8,077 nt of DNA from Bacteroidales bacterium (GTDB taxonomy: Bacteria; Bacteroidota; Bacteroidia; Bacteroidales; F082), in NCBI GenBank assembly GCA_016285355.1, contig JAEEQP010000081.1, forward strand, positions 1 to 8,077, in the 5' to 3' direction. The translations under genes were made by a program, and so were the position numbers. Below the pieces are notes generated by a model. The model saw nothing but the letters and a program-made list of their open reading frames with translations, did no database searches and was not told the origin of the DNA. Of the stretch, positions 1-6,308 are shown in pieces. Each line of letters starts with the position of its first letter. The stretch's first letter is position 1.

Positions 1-44
1 TGGCCGGTTTGCACAATCTCCAATGACCCAATAAAAATCCAAAT
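1..44 (+). promoter_or_regulatory. Upstream flank of the PEGA/Sel1 gene, weak promoter candidate
   Basis: This short stretch precedes the first start codon and begins at the window edge. A TTTGCAC sequence at 8-14 resembles the right half of the Bacteroidota -7 box, but the TA half is missing (CCGG lies at 4-7), and any -33 element would be off the window. The bases just before the ATG are A-rich, as is usual in this phylum, and there is no Shine-Dalgarno sequence. Confidence 0.2.
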
Positions 45-2360
45 ATGAAGAAGCTTTGTTATACCTTTTTTCTGTTGTTTTTCGGTTTGTTGGCCCAAGC
101 CCAAAACATTTCCGTGGCTAATTTTTATTATGCCGAAAACGACCTCACCGCCCGCACCCATGGCACTTCGGTGGAAGACCAGAACGGCAACATCTGCGCC
201 CTTATCAAAGTGGAGACCACCGAAAAGGGCCTTTGGCTGTTTGATGTGGGGATGCTTGGTGTAACGAAAACTGAAATGCAGAATGCAGCGCATCCAGCCG
301 AGATATGGGTATATGTGCCGTATAGCGTAACATGGATCAGCATACAACACGAGCAGTTAGGCAAGATGAGCCGTTACGCATTTCCTTGCAGTATTGACAA
401 AGGCTGCACCTATATTATGAAGTTGACCACTGGAAAGGTGACAACCATCGTGGAGGAGGAGGTGCGGGAGCAGTACCTGACTTTCCAAATTACGCCCGCC
501 AATGCTGTGTTGGAAGTGGACGGCAAACTTTGGGAGGTCGGCTCTGATGGGTCATCAACGAAATTTGTCAGTTTTGGCTCATATAACTATCGCGTGCAGG
601 CTCCCAACTATCACACTGAAGTGGGAAAAGTGACGGTGAACGACCCCGAAGAAGCCCAGAAAGTGACGGTGAACCTGAAACCCGATTTCGTTGAAGTGAC
701 CTTAAAAGTGGATGCCGATGCTGAGATTTGGGTGAACAACGAGAAGAAAGGCGTTGGCAAATGGACAGGTCAGTTAGGCAAGGGTACCTACAAGATGGAA
801 TGCAAGCAGGCCAACCACGAGACCACGATGACCACAAAAGAAATTACAGATGTTTTGAACGGCCAAACCATATTTCTACAGGCACCGAAACCCATCTATG
901 GCTCACTGAACATAGAAAGCACACCCAACTATGCCCAAATTTACATCGACGGCAAAGCGATGGGAGAGACGCCGAAGTTTGTCAAAGAGATTCTTGTGGG
1001 TACACATGAATTGAAACTGACGAAAGAAGGTTGTTCCGATTATATTGAAAATATTACTCTTGCTAAGGGCGAGCGCAAGCAGGTGAAGGCTATGTTGAAC
1101 AATGGCCGTGAGGTGACTTTCAGCTGCAATGCGAACAATGCCCGCCTTACCATCGATGGCACCCCGATGAGCAATGCCAATGGCACCTACAAATTGACCT
1201 TTGGCTCTCACCGCATTGAAGCCAAGGCCGATGGCTATGAAGACTTTGCCCAAACTTTGTCTGTTTCGGAATCCTCCAACCGCTATAGCGTGGAAATGAG
1301 TAAAGTGAAGGTCGTGGTAAACACGGTTTCTATGCCAGAGGGGGTAAAAAGTGATGTGAAACTGACAACGCAAGGCGACGATTTCTATGACAAAAAGGAT
1401 TATGAGACGGCTCTTTGGTGCTATCTTGAAGCAGCGAAACTATCTTCTGAAAAAAACAATGGTGCTTTGCGAAATAGAATTGGTTACATGTACCAATATG
1501 GACTTGGAACGTCACAAGATTACAAAGAGGCGGTGAAATGGTATCGTGAGGCTGTGGAGCTAGGTAATGCATATGCGCAATGTAATTTAGGCTACATGTA
1601 TGAAAAGGGTTATGGTGTCACCCAGGATTATTCAGAGGCCGTTAAGTGGTATCGCAAGTCTGCGGATCAAGGGAATGCGACGGCACAGAGCAATGTGGGT
1701 ATAATGTATCGATATGGCAAAGGTGTTACCCAAAATTACACAGAGGCGGTGAAATGGTATCGCAAGGCTGCGGATCAAGGGAATGCGATGGCGCAAACCA
1801 ATCTGGGCATAATGTATAGGGATGGTATTGGTGTCTCCAAGGACTACTCGGAAGCTGCGAAATGGTATCGTAGGGCAGTGGAGCAAGGTGATGCACAGGC
1901 GCAATGTCATTTAGGTTACATGTATGAAAAGGGTTATGGTGTCACCCAAGACTATGCAGAGGCGATGAAATGGTATCGCAAGGCTGCGGATCAAGGTGAA
2001 GTGAGGGCGCAAACCAATCTGGGCATAATGTATAGAGATGGTATTGGTGTCTCCAAGGACTACTCGGAAGCTGTGAAATGGTATTGTAGGGCAGTGGAGC
2101 AAGGTGATGCACAGGCGCAATGTCATTTAGGCTACATGTATGAAAAGGGTTATGGTGTCACCCAAGATTATTCAGAGGCCGTCAAGTGGTATCGCATGTC
2201 AGCGGAGCAAGGTGAAGCAACAGCCCAATTCAATTTGGGTATCATGTACCAATATGGTAAAGGTGTGCCTGAAAACAAATCCGAAGCCTTGAAATGGTAC
2301 CGTAAAGCAGCGGCACAAGGATATGAAAAAGCGCAGAATAAACTAAAGGAATTGGAATGA
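45..2360 (+). CDS. Secreted PEGA-domain and Sel1-repeat protein
   Basis: The 771-residue product probably acts as an exported scaffold for protein or surface binding; no catalytic site is visible. Residues 1-20 form a signal peptide (MKK, a Phe/Leu-rich core, then AQAQ). Residues 21-140 form an N-terminal region of a type I associate with Bacteroidales PEGA proteins. About four PEGA-like beta modules follow at roughly 146-212, 216-280, 286-351 and 356-418, with cores such as AQIYIDGKAMGETP. A short TPR-like helical stretch (439-470) leads into eight 36-residue Sel1 repeats (474-760), each with the pattern AQ-x-x-LG-x-MY-x-x-G-x-GV-x-x-DY-x-EA-x-KWY. PEGA modules are known from surface proteins and Sel1 arrays from protein-interaction scaffolds; the partner here is unknown. 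The start is chosen because the signal peptide begins exactly there. It is convergent with the LolA-like gene. Confidence 0.93.
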   Translation: MKKLCYTFFLLFFGLLAQAQNISVANFYYAENDLTARTHGTSVEDQNGNICALIKVETTEKGLWLFDVGMLGVTKTEMQNAAHPAEIWVYVPYSVTWISIQHEQLGKMSRYAFPCSIDKGCTYIMKLTTGKVTTIVEEEVREQYLTFQITPANAVLEVDGKLWEVGSDGSSTKFVSFGSYNYRVQAPNYHTEVGKVTVNDPEEAQKVTVNLKPDFVEVTLKVDADAEIWVNNEKKGVGKWTGQLGKGTYKMECKQANHETTMTTKEITDVLNGQTIFLQAPKPIYGSLNIESTPNYAQIYIDGKAMGETPKFVKEILVGTHELKLTKEGCSDYIENITLAKGERKQVKAMLNNGREVTFSCNANNARLTIDGTPMSNANGTYKLTFGSHRIEAKADGYEDFAQTLSVSESSNRYSVEMSKVKVVVNTVSMPEGVKSDVKLTTQGDDFYDKKDYETALWCYLEAAKLSSEKNNGALRNRIGYMYQYGLGTSQDYKEAVKWYREAVELGNAYAQCNLGYMYEKGYGVTQDYSEAVKWYRKSADQGNATAQSNVGIMYRYGKGVTQNYTEAVKWYRKAADQGNAMAQTNLGIMYRDGIGVSKDYSEAAKWYRRAVEQGDAQAQCHLGYMYEKGYGVTQDYAEAMKWYRKAADQGEVRAQTNLGIMYRDGIGVSKDYSEAVKWYCRAVEQGDAQAQCHLGYMYEKGYGVTQDYSEAVKWYRMSAEQGEATAQFNLGIMYQYGKGVPENKSEALKWYRKAAAQGYEKAQNKLKELE
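1464..2324 (+). repeat. Array of eight Sel1 repeats (108 bp each)
   Basis: The coding sequence for residues 474-760 divides without gaps into eight 36-codon units, starting at codons 474 (one residue short), 509, 545, 581, 617, 653, 689 and 725. Each unit carries LG-x-MY near its start and KWY near residue 27. Even spacing with no insertions suggests growth by in-frame tandem duplication. One unit (653-688) has Cys681 where the others have Arg, Glu or Met-type residues after KWY; this reflects a single C-to-T change relative to unit 581-616. Confidence 0.9.
1785..2216 (+). repeat. Recent 216-bp tandem duplication inside the Sel1 array
   Basis: Bases 1785-2000 and 2001-2216 are two adjacent copies of a two-unit (72-codon) block. 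Aligned by hand they differ at about 16 of 216 positions, with most differences in the last third. The other units are clearly more diverged at DNA level, except that unit 509-544 closely resembles unit 689-724, which suggests repeated slippage or gene conversion. The duplication keeps the reading frame. Confidence 0.85.
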
Positions 2361-2417
2361 ATTAAAGCTTTGCCTTTACCTGTAACTCTCTCATTTCGAT
2401 TGTATTTGCAATCATGA

Positions 2418-2485
2418 GCGGTCGAAAGAAGATGGGGATTAACCCTTGATGTGGTAACGAATAGTGAGACTTTCGACATCACCGC
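2418..2485. repeat. Inverted repeat flanking a 41-base loop
   Basis: GTCGAAAG (2421-2428) is the exact reverse complement of CTTTCGAC (2470-2477). The outer bases GCGG (2418-2421) can also pair with CCGC (2482-2485) across a small bulge, giving a longer imperfect stem. The loop holds a minor GGG-ATTAA-CCC hairpin near 2435-2445. It may be a structured 3' UTR element or the remnant of a small repeat element; function is unknown. Confidence 0.45.
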
Positions 2486-2517
2486 CACTTAAAGAGAACA
2501 GTCGGTGACTTTAATGG
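2485..2517. terminator. Possible weak terminator hairpin between convergent genes
   Basis: CCA-C-TTAAAG (2485-2494) pairs with CTTTAATGG (2509-2517), giving nine pairs with one bulged C and a 14-base loop. The loop edge also allows a competing AGTC/GACT stem (2500-2503 with 2507-2510). The stem is AT-rich and is followed on the plus strand only by TTT, so termination strength is doubtful. It is the best placed candidate for ending the Sel1 gene transcript, about 125 bases after its stop. Confidence 0.3.
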
Positions 2518-2550
2518 TTTGACGACGAATGATTTAAAGGTGCTGTACGC

Positions 2551-3156
2551 TTAAAACTGAAAAATCTCCCTATCAATCGGCACGTTGTATATGGCGTTTG
2601 AAATAGTGTAGGTGTCCACATTGCCTTTGATATCGTACAAAATGATTTCATTGAGGAGAAAACTCTCAGCTTGAAATTTAAAAACGACTTTCTTGTAGCC
2701 ATTGCCTTTCAGTCTCTTCTTGTCGCTCGTCGCAGTGACAATGTGATAGTCATTTTCAGTTTTCGTCAAAAGACTGTAATTGCTTTCTTTCGCCAAGTCC
2801 TGGATGCGGCCCTGAAATCCATATAGAAAAATATTGCTCAACGACTTCATCGTGTTGCCCTCTTTGAGCTTGAATGTCCCATGGAACAAGCCAATGTCTA
2901 CTTTGGCTTTCTTCTCGTTGACAATCATGTAATTACCAGTGGTAAATTGGGCAGAAAATTCTTTGGGAGCCACGAAATAAAACTTTCCTTCCTGAGAGAT
3001 GGTCTTTTTGGATTTGACTATGGTTCTTGAAATGTCAGACTTTAAGGACATGATTTTGCTGTTGACAGTTTTGATATTGTCTAACAGCAAAGTATCCTGT
3101 GCCTGGATTTGTGCGGTAAACAGTAGGATTGAGAAGAGAATGAGTAGTTTTTTCAT
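2551..3156 (-). CDS. LolA-like outer-membrane lipoprotein carrier protein
   Basis: The 201-residue product matches the LolA family, periplasmic chaperones that carry lipoproteins from the LolCDE transporter to the outer membrane. Residues 1-20 are a signal peptide ending AQIQAQ. The mature part starts with a helix (about 22-48) followed by the family hallmark of a strand with EGKFYFVAPKEFSAQF (56-71) and a lipid-pocket beta sheet; the second half contains FKFQAESFLLNEIILYD (159-175). Length is typical for the family. The frame stays open upstream to 3336, but the extra residues lie inside the end of rho and lack export features, so the Met at 3156 with its signal peptide is the start. It lies 62 bases downstream of rho on the same strand, behind a hairpin. 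No lipid-binding assignment can be made from sequence alone, and Bacteroidota often carry several LolA paralogues. Confidence 0.82.
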   Translation of the reverse strand: MKKLLILFSILLFTAQIQAQDTLLLDNIKTVNSKIMSLKSDISRTIVKSKKTISQEGKFYFVAPKEFSAQFTTGNYMIVNEKKAKVDIGLFHGTFKLKEGNTMKSLSNIFLYGFQGRIQDLAKESNYSLLTKTENDYHIVTATSDKKRLKGNGYKKVVFKFQAESFLLNEIILYDIKGNVDTYTISNAIYNVPIDREIFQF

Positions 3157-3171
3157 AGTTTTGTAATAAAC

Positions 3172-3206
3172 AAGAAATGGTGCAACAAAATCGTGCACCA
3201 TTTCTT
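3172..3206 (-). terminator. Rho-gene terminator: 13-bp perfect hairpin with T-rich tail
   Basis: AAGAAATGGTGCA (3172-3184) is the exact reverse complement of TGCACCATTTCTT (3194-3206), leaving a 9-base loop. Read on the minus strand, the stem begins 12 bases after the rho stop codon and is followed by TTTCTTGTTTATTAC, a T-rich tail consistent with intrinsic termination. Only 15 bases remain before the LolA-like start codon, leaving no room for a separate promoter downstream of the hairpin. Confidence 0.75.
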
Positions 3207-3218
3207 CATCTTTCGTGT

Positions 3219-5060
3219 TTACTTGTCTATAGTCATCAAGAACTCCTCGTTGTTGATGGTTTTGGCCACGCGGTCTTTCAGGAACTCCATGGCCTCGATG
3301 GGGGTCATGTCGGTGAAAATCTTGCGCAAAGCCCACACCCTTGCCAAGGTGCGCTCGTCGACAAGCAGGTCGTCGCGGCGTGTGCCTGAGGCCACAATGT
3401 CGATGGAGGGGAAGATGCGCTTGTTCGACAGACGGCGGTCGAGTTGCAGCTCCATGTTACCGGTACCCTTGAATTCCTCAAAAATGACTTCATCCATCTT
3501 GGAGCCTGTGTCGATGAGGGCGGTGGCCAAAATGGTCAGTGAGCCGCCATTTTCAATCTTACGCGCTGCACCGAAGAAACGTTTCGGCTTCTGCAAGGCA
3601 TTGGCTTCCACACCACCAGTGAGCACCTTGCCTGAGGCGGGCGAAACAGTGTTGTAGGCGCGTGCCAAACGTGTGATGGAGTCGAGTAGGATGACCACGT
3701 CGTGACCGCATTCGGTGAGGCGCTTGGCCTTTTCGAGGACGATGTTGGCAATCTGCACATGCTTTGAGGCAGGCTCGTCGAAGGTGGAGGCAACGACCTC
3801 GGCCTTCACACTGCGCTGCATGTCCGTGACTTCCTCGGGACGCTCGTCGATGAGTAATATAATAAGGTACACATCAGGGTGGTTGGCAGCGATGGCGTTG
3901 GCCACCTCTTTCAGCAATACAGTCTTACCAGTTTTGGGCTGGGCCACAATCAAACCGCGCTGGCCTTTGCCGATGGGGGCGAAGAGGTCCATGATGCGCA
4001 TCGAGATAGTGCAGCCTTTGTGCCCTGTGATGTTGAACTTCTCATTGGGAAACAGCGGCGTGAGGTAATCGAAAGAGATGCGGTCGCGCACTTCCTCGGG
4101 CCGACGTCCGTTGATGAGTTCGGTCTTGATGAGCGGGAAGTACTTTTCACCGGTCTTGGGTGGACGGATGACTCCCATGATGGTGTCGCCGGTCTTCAGT
4201 CCCAACAATTTGATTTGCGATTGTGACACATAAATGTCGTCGGGTGAAGGCAGGTAGTTGTAGTCCGACGAGCGCAGGAAGCCGAAGCCTTCAGGCATGA
4301 TTTCAAGCACGCCTTCAGCCTTTACGGTGCTGTCGAACTGGCTCAGCAACTCGTCGCGGCGCGGACGTTGTTCAAAGCGTTCCACGCGTTCAACTTTTTC
4401 CTGCTTGGGAGTCGCTACGGTTTCTTCAACTACAGGTTGCTCTTCAATAGGCGTTTTCTCTTCTTCTGCCGGAATCTCCTTTTCTACAGTCGTATCGACT
4501 TTGTTTTCGTGGTTTTTCTTGCGCTTCTGTTTCAGGTTTTCTCTCTTTTCAGCCGTGGGTTTTTGCTCGACAGGCTCTTTGGTGGAACTGACGACAGGAG
4601 CTTCATTCGGTTCGGTAAACGCAATCGGATTAGGTTGATTTACAGGTTCTTCAACAGGTTTTTCCGCGTTGAAGCTCTGCTTTTCCTGATGGTTGATTTC
4701 TGCGCTTTTGTTGATACGCGGACGTTTGGTCCGTTTTCCAGGCTGCTCGGTCTTGGCGGGCTCTTTGGCCTCCACCTCTTTGGCAGGCTCAACCGCTTTT
4801 TCATTAATATCTTTTTCGACTTTTTCCTTAACCTCTTTTACAGGTTCGGGTTTAGTCTCCGGTTTTTCGTTGTTTTGGGCCTTCTGTTTCTTGCTTTTGG
4901 TCTTGGTGGCTTTCTTTATGTCGGGATGGTCAACTTGGTGGTCGATGATGTCGTAAATAAGTTGGGTTCTGTCTCTGTTTTCATCGTCGATGCCCATCTC
5001 CGTGGCAATCATTTTGAGGTCGTCTAATGACTTTTCATTCAGTTCAAAAATACTATACAT
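3219..5060 (-). CDS. rho: Transcription termination factor Rho
   Basis: Rho is the hexameric RNA-dependent ATPase that binds C-rich RNA and releases RNA polymerase. The 613-residue product has an N-terminal Rho_N helical domain (1-43), a Lys/Glu/Pro-rich insertion (about 47-245), the primary RNA-binding domain (about 246-318) with GFGFLR at 258-263, and the ATPase core. Visible motifs are Walker A AQPKTGKT (373-380; Gln and Thr replace the Pro and Ala of the E. coli motif), the catalytic-Glu region [11 protein letters not shown] (405-415), Walker [17 protein letters not shown] (455-470), the Q-loop SGKVLTGGV (476-484) and the R-loop region [17 protein letters not shown] (519-535). It is about 190 residues longer than E. 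coli Rho (419), all from the insertion. The Met at 5060 starts directly at the Rho_N domain. It has its own promoter, divergent from the DUF4293 gene, and a hairpin terminator follows its stop codon. Confidence 0.98.
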   Translation of the reverse strand: MYSIFELNEKSLDDLKMIATEMGIDDENRDRTQLIYDIIDHQVDHPDIKKATKTKSKKQKAQNNEKPETKPEPVKEVKEKVEKDINEKAVEPAKEVEAKEPAKTEQPGKRTKRPRINKSAEINHQEKQSFNAEKPVEEPVNQPNPIAFTEPNEAPVVSSTKEPVEQKPTAEKRENLKQKRKKNHENKVDTTVEKEIPAEEEKTPIEEQPVVEETVATPKQEKVERVERFEQRPRRDELLSQFDSTVKAEGVLEIMPEGFGFLRSSDYNYLPSPDDIYVSQSQIKLLGLKTGDTIMGVIRPPKTGEKYFPLIKTELINGRRPEEVRDRISFDYLTPLFPNEKFNITGHKGCTISMRIMDLFAPIGKGQRGLIVAQPKTGKTVLLKEVANAIAANHPDVYLIILLIDERPEEVTDMQRSVKAEVVASTFDEPASKHVQIANIVLEKAKRLTECGHDVVILLDSITRLARAYNTVSPASGKVLTGGVEANALQKPKRFFGAARKIENGGSLTILATALIDTGSKMDEVIFEEFKGTGNMELQLDRRLSNKRIFPSIDIVASGTRRDDLLVDERTLARVWALRKIFTDMTPIEAMEFLKDRVAKTINNEEFLMTIDK

Positions 5061-5150
5061 AGAACGTGGATTTGCGAATTCCGAATGGAATAAATAAATT
5101 TCGTTGGGATACTTTTTTGGCCGATGCTATACTTGTGGCCTTAAAAGTGG
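5061..5150 (-). other. rho mRNA leader (about 90 nt)
   Basis: Between the predicted -7 box and the rho start codon lie about 90 bases with no open frame of note. A short hairpin is possible (ATTCC at 5078-5082 with GGAAT at 5087-5091), and two GGCC tetramers, at 5117-5120 and 5137-5140, can pair with each other. In other bacteria rho is autoregulated through its leader, which makes this a plausible control region; that is inference, since no specific regulatory signal is visible. There is no clear Shine-Dalgarno sequence near the ATG. Confidence 0.4.
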
Positions 5151-5152
5151 TG

Positions 5153-5183
5153 CAAAGATAGGACTATTTTTTGAATTGGCAAT
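5153..5183 (-). promoter_or_regulatory. Promoter of rho (Bacteroidota type)
   Basis: On the minus strand TATCTTTG (5160 down to 5153) is a perfect match to the Bacteroidota -7 consensus TAnnTTTG. A -33-like ATTG (5183 down to 5180, part of the palindrome CAATTG) lies 19 bases upstream, which is the usual spacing. Transcription would start near 5148-5150. Confidence 0.7.
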
Positions 5184-5209
5184 TGTTTTGAGAAAAAATC
5201 GTATTTTTG
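5180..5209 (+). promoter_or_regulatory. Promoter of the DUF4293 gene (Bacteroidota type)
   Basis: TATTTTTG at 5202-5209 matches the -7 consensus TAnnTTTG exactly. The -33 element is weaker: ATTG at 5182-5185 gives a 16-base spacer and ATTG at 5175-5178 gives a 23-base spacer. Transcription would start near 5212-5216, leaving a leader of only about 20 bases before the ATG at 5233. The upstream region is shared with the divergent rho promoter. Confidence 0.65.
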
Positions 5210-5232
5210 CACCCCGATTAAAACGAATTATT

Positions 5233-5721
5233 ATGTCACAAAGATTGCAATCGATTTTCTTTTTCCTTTCGGCACTGCTGTTTGCCTTGTTGTTTTTCCT
5301 GCCTTTGGCTGAGTATCTTGGCGAAACCAATATCCTGAATTTTAATGTGTTCGGGATTGAATCTGGCATTCCTGACGGAACAGTGCCTTATCCCAGAACC
5401 TTTAGCTTGCCTGTACTGATTTTAGCGGTCACGGCGATTCTGTTGAGCGGTTATTTAGCTATGGGCTTGTTCCGTGCCGTGAAGCTGTCGCAGTTTGTCA
5501 AGCTGCACAAGATAGCTCGCATCAATATCGTTGTTATCGTGGCTTGGATTGCTGTGGTTTTCGCCTATTACATTCGGGTGATTGGCAATCCCATCGGTGC
5601 CGCTCCAAGTTACAAGGTGGGTGCGTTTCTACCGTTGGCCTCGTTGTTGTTGACGATTGCCGCTGCTTCCGGCTTGAAGAAGGACATTAAGAAAGTACGT
5701 TCTACCGACCGCATCCGTTGA
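5233..5721 (+). CDS. DUF4293 family four-helix inner-membrane protein
   Basis: The 162-residue product belongs to DUF4293, a Bacteroidota membrane-protein family of unknown function. The family look is clear: an N-terminal MSQRLQSIFFFLSALLF opening, four hydrophobic segments (about 8-27, 59-81, 97-115 and 129-147), and a basic C-terminal tail with KKDIKKVRSTDRIR (149-162). The loop between helices 1 and 2 (28-58) is polar and probably faces the periplasm, with the positive tail in the cytoplasm. The open frame extends upstream to 5104, but that extension would run through the predicted promoter and transcription start, so the Met at 5233 is chosen. It is divergent from rho and appears to be a single-gene transcript ended by the terminator at 5745-5798. 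Confidence 0.85.
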   Translation: MSQRLQSIFFFLSALLFALLFFLPLAEYLGETNILNFNVFGIESGIPDGTVPYPRTFSLPVLILAVTAILLSGYLAMGLFRAVKLSQFVKLHKIARINIVVIVAWIAVVFAYYIRVIGNPIGAAPSYKVGAFLPLASLLLTIAAASGLKKDIKKVRSTDRIR

Positions 5722-5744
5722 TTTAGGAAAGAGTAGGGAAAATT

Positions 5745-5798
5745 AAAGTCCCTCTGTTTATGTCATTCCCTTGGGAATCTATGAGCAGAGGGACTTTT
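5745..5798. terminator. Bidirectional intrinsic terminator
   Basis: AAAGTCCCTCTG (5745-5756) and CAGAGGGACTTT (5786-5797) form a perfect 12-bp stem. A second hairpin inside the loop pairs ATTCC (5765-5769) with GGAAT (5774-5778). On the plus strand the stem is followed by TTTTCTTGTTTT, and on the minus strand by TTTAATTTTCCC, so it can end both the DUF4293 transcript and the converging DUF3078-phosphoesterase transcript. It lies 23 bases after one stop codon and 8 bases beyond the other. Confidence 0.88.
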
Positions 5799-5804
5799 CT
5801 TGTT

Positions 5805-6308
5805 TTAGATGATCCTGTTTCGGTCAAGATCAAAGATTTCCATGTCTTTGAAACTTTTCCCATCAATGACCATCCGAATAAATGTGATTTTCTTGTGAAA
5901 TCCTGAGTTGCCTGCCGCTCCCGGATTGACATGGAGCAGGTTCAACTGCTTGTCATACATCACCTTTAATATATGCGAATGGCCGCAAATATATAGGTCA
6001 GGCTTCTTTTCCTGAAGGATATACTTCACCTCAGGCATATAGTGTCCTGGATAGCCGCCGATGTGGGTCATGTAGACATTGACGTCTTCGACATGGAAAA
6101 ACAAGTCCTCAGGATATTGCAGGCGCACAATATGGTCGTCAATGTTGCCATGCACGGCCCGCAAAGGCTTGAAGTTGGCCAAGGCCTCAGCCGTTTCAAT
6201 GTTGCCAATATCGCCCGCGTGCCACAACTCGTCAACGTCCTTGAAAAAGTTGAAAAGCTGTGGCACGAGGGTGCAATGCGTATCCGATAAAATACCTATT
6301 TTTATCAC
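5805..6308 (-). CDS. Metallophosphoesterase, YfcE/MJ0936 family
   Basis: This 167-residue cytoplasmic enzyme is of the small calcineurin-like phosphodiesterase type, which uses two metal ions to hydrolyse phosphomono- or phosphodiesters. All metal-site motifs are visible: SDTH (Asp9, His11), HAGDIGN (Asp33), HGNID (Asn55), THIGG (His82) and CGHSH (His110, His112). Length is normal for the family and no other domain is present. The start is a GTG: its first two bases overlap the TGA of the DUF3078 gene (GTGA), and an in-frame stop lies just two codons upstream, so no other start would retain the first metal ligands. This overlap implies translational coupling with the upstream gene. The natural substrate cannot be read from sequence; family members act on model phosphodiesters or cyclic nucleotides. 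A strong terminator lies directly downstream. Confidence 0.93.
   Translation of the reverse strand: MIKIGILSDTHCTLVPQLFNFFKDVDELWHAGDIGNIETAEALANFKPLRAVHGNIDDHIVRLQYPEDLFFHVEDVNVYMTHIGGYPGHYMPEVKYILQEKKPDLYICGHSHILKVMYDKQLNLLHVNPGAAGNSGFHKKITFIRMVIDGKSFKDMEIFDLDRNRII

Larger units (their letters stand above)
2361..2550. other. Convergent intergenic gap with inverted repeats
   Basis: These 190 bases separate two convergent genes and contain no supportable gene. They hold several inverted repeats: GATTG/CAATC at 2398-2402 and 2409-2413, GTCGAAAG/CTTTCGAC at 2421-2428 and 2470-2477, and CCA-C-TTAAAG/CTTTAATGG at 2485-2494 and 2509-2517. None ends in a long T-tract on either strand, so a classical terminator is not obvious. 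Transcripts of both flanking genes must end here or nearby. Confidence 0.5.

Noticed and set aside
1464..2324. Regular repeats that might suggest a CRISPR array
   Set aside because: The 108-bp period is in frame, codes for canonical Sel1 units and has no unique spacers.
2435..2445. GGG-ATTAA-CCC hairpin as a terminator or operator
   Set aside because: The stem is only three G-C pairs with no T-tract after it; such small palindromes are expected by chance.
2168..2488. A 106-residue minus-strand open frame across the convergent gap
   Set aside because: It overlaps the 3' end of the PEGA/Sel1 gene on the opposite strand, its C-terminal part is plainly antisense Sel1, and it has no start context or domain. 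A conserved repeat element in the gap remains possible and is listed under findings.
3157..3336. N-terminal extension of the LolA-like frame
   Set aside because: The extra 60 residues lie within the 3' end of rho and the hairpin, are basic and unstructured, and precede a complete signal peptide that begins at 3156.
3950..4150. Ser/Arg-rich open frames antisense or in shifted frames within rho
   Set aside because: They follow the codon bias of the rho frame read out of phase and have no independent start, promoter or family match.
4368..5027. A 219-residue Phe/Leu/Arg-rich plus-strand open frame opposite the N-terminal part of rho
   Set aside because: It is the antisense image of the Lys/Glu-rich insertion (AAA/GAA codons read back as TTT/TTC). 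It has no promoter, no recognisable domain and no family resemblance.
5104..5232. N-terminal extension of the DUF4293 frame
   Set aside because: It would be translated from DNA upstream of, and across, the predicted promoter, and family members begin at the MxQRxQ motif found at 5233.
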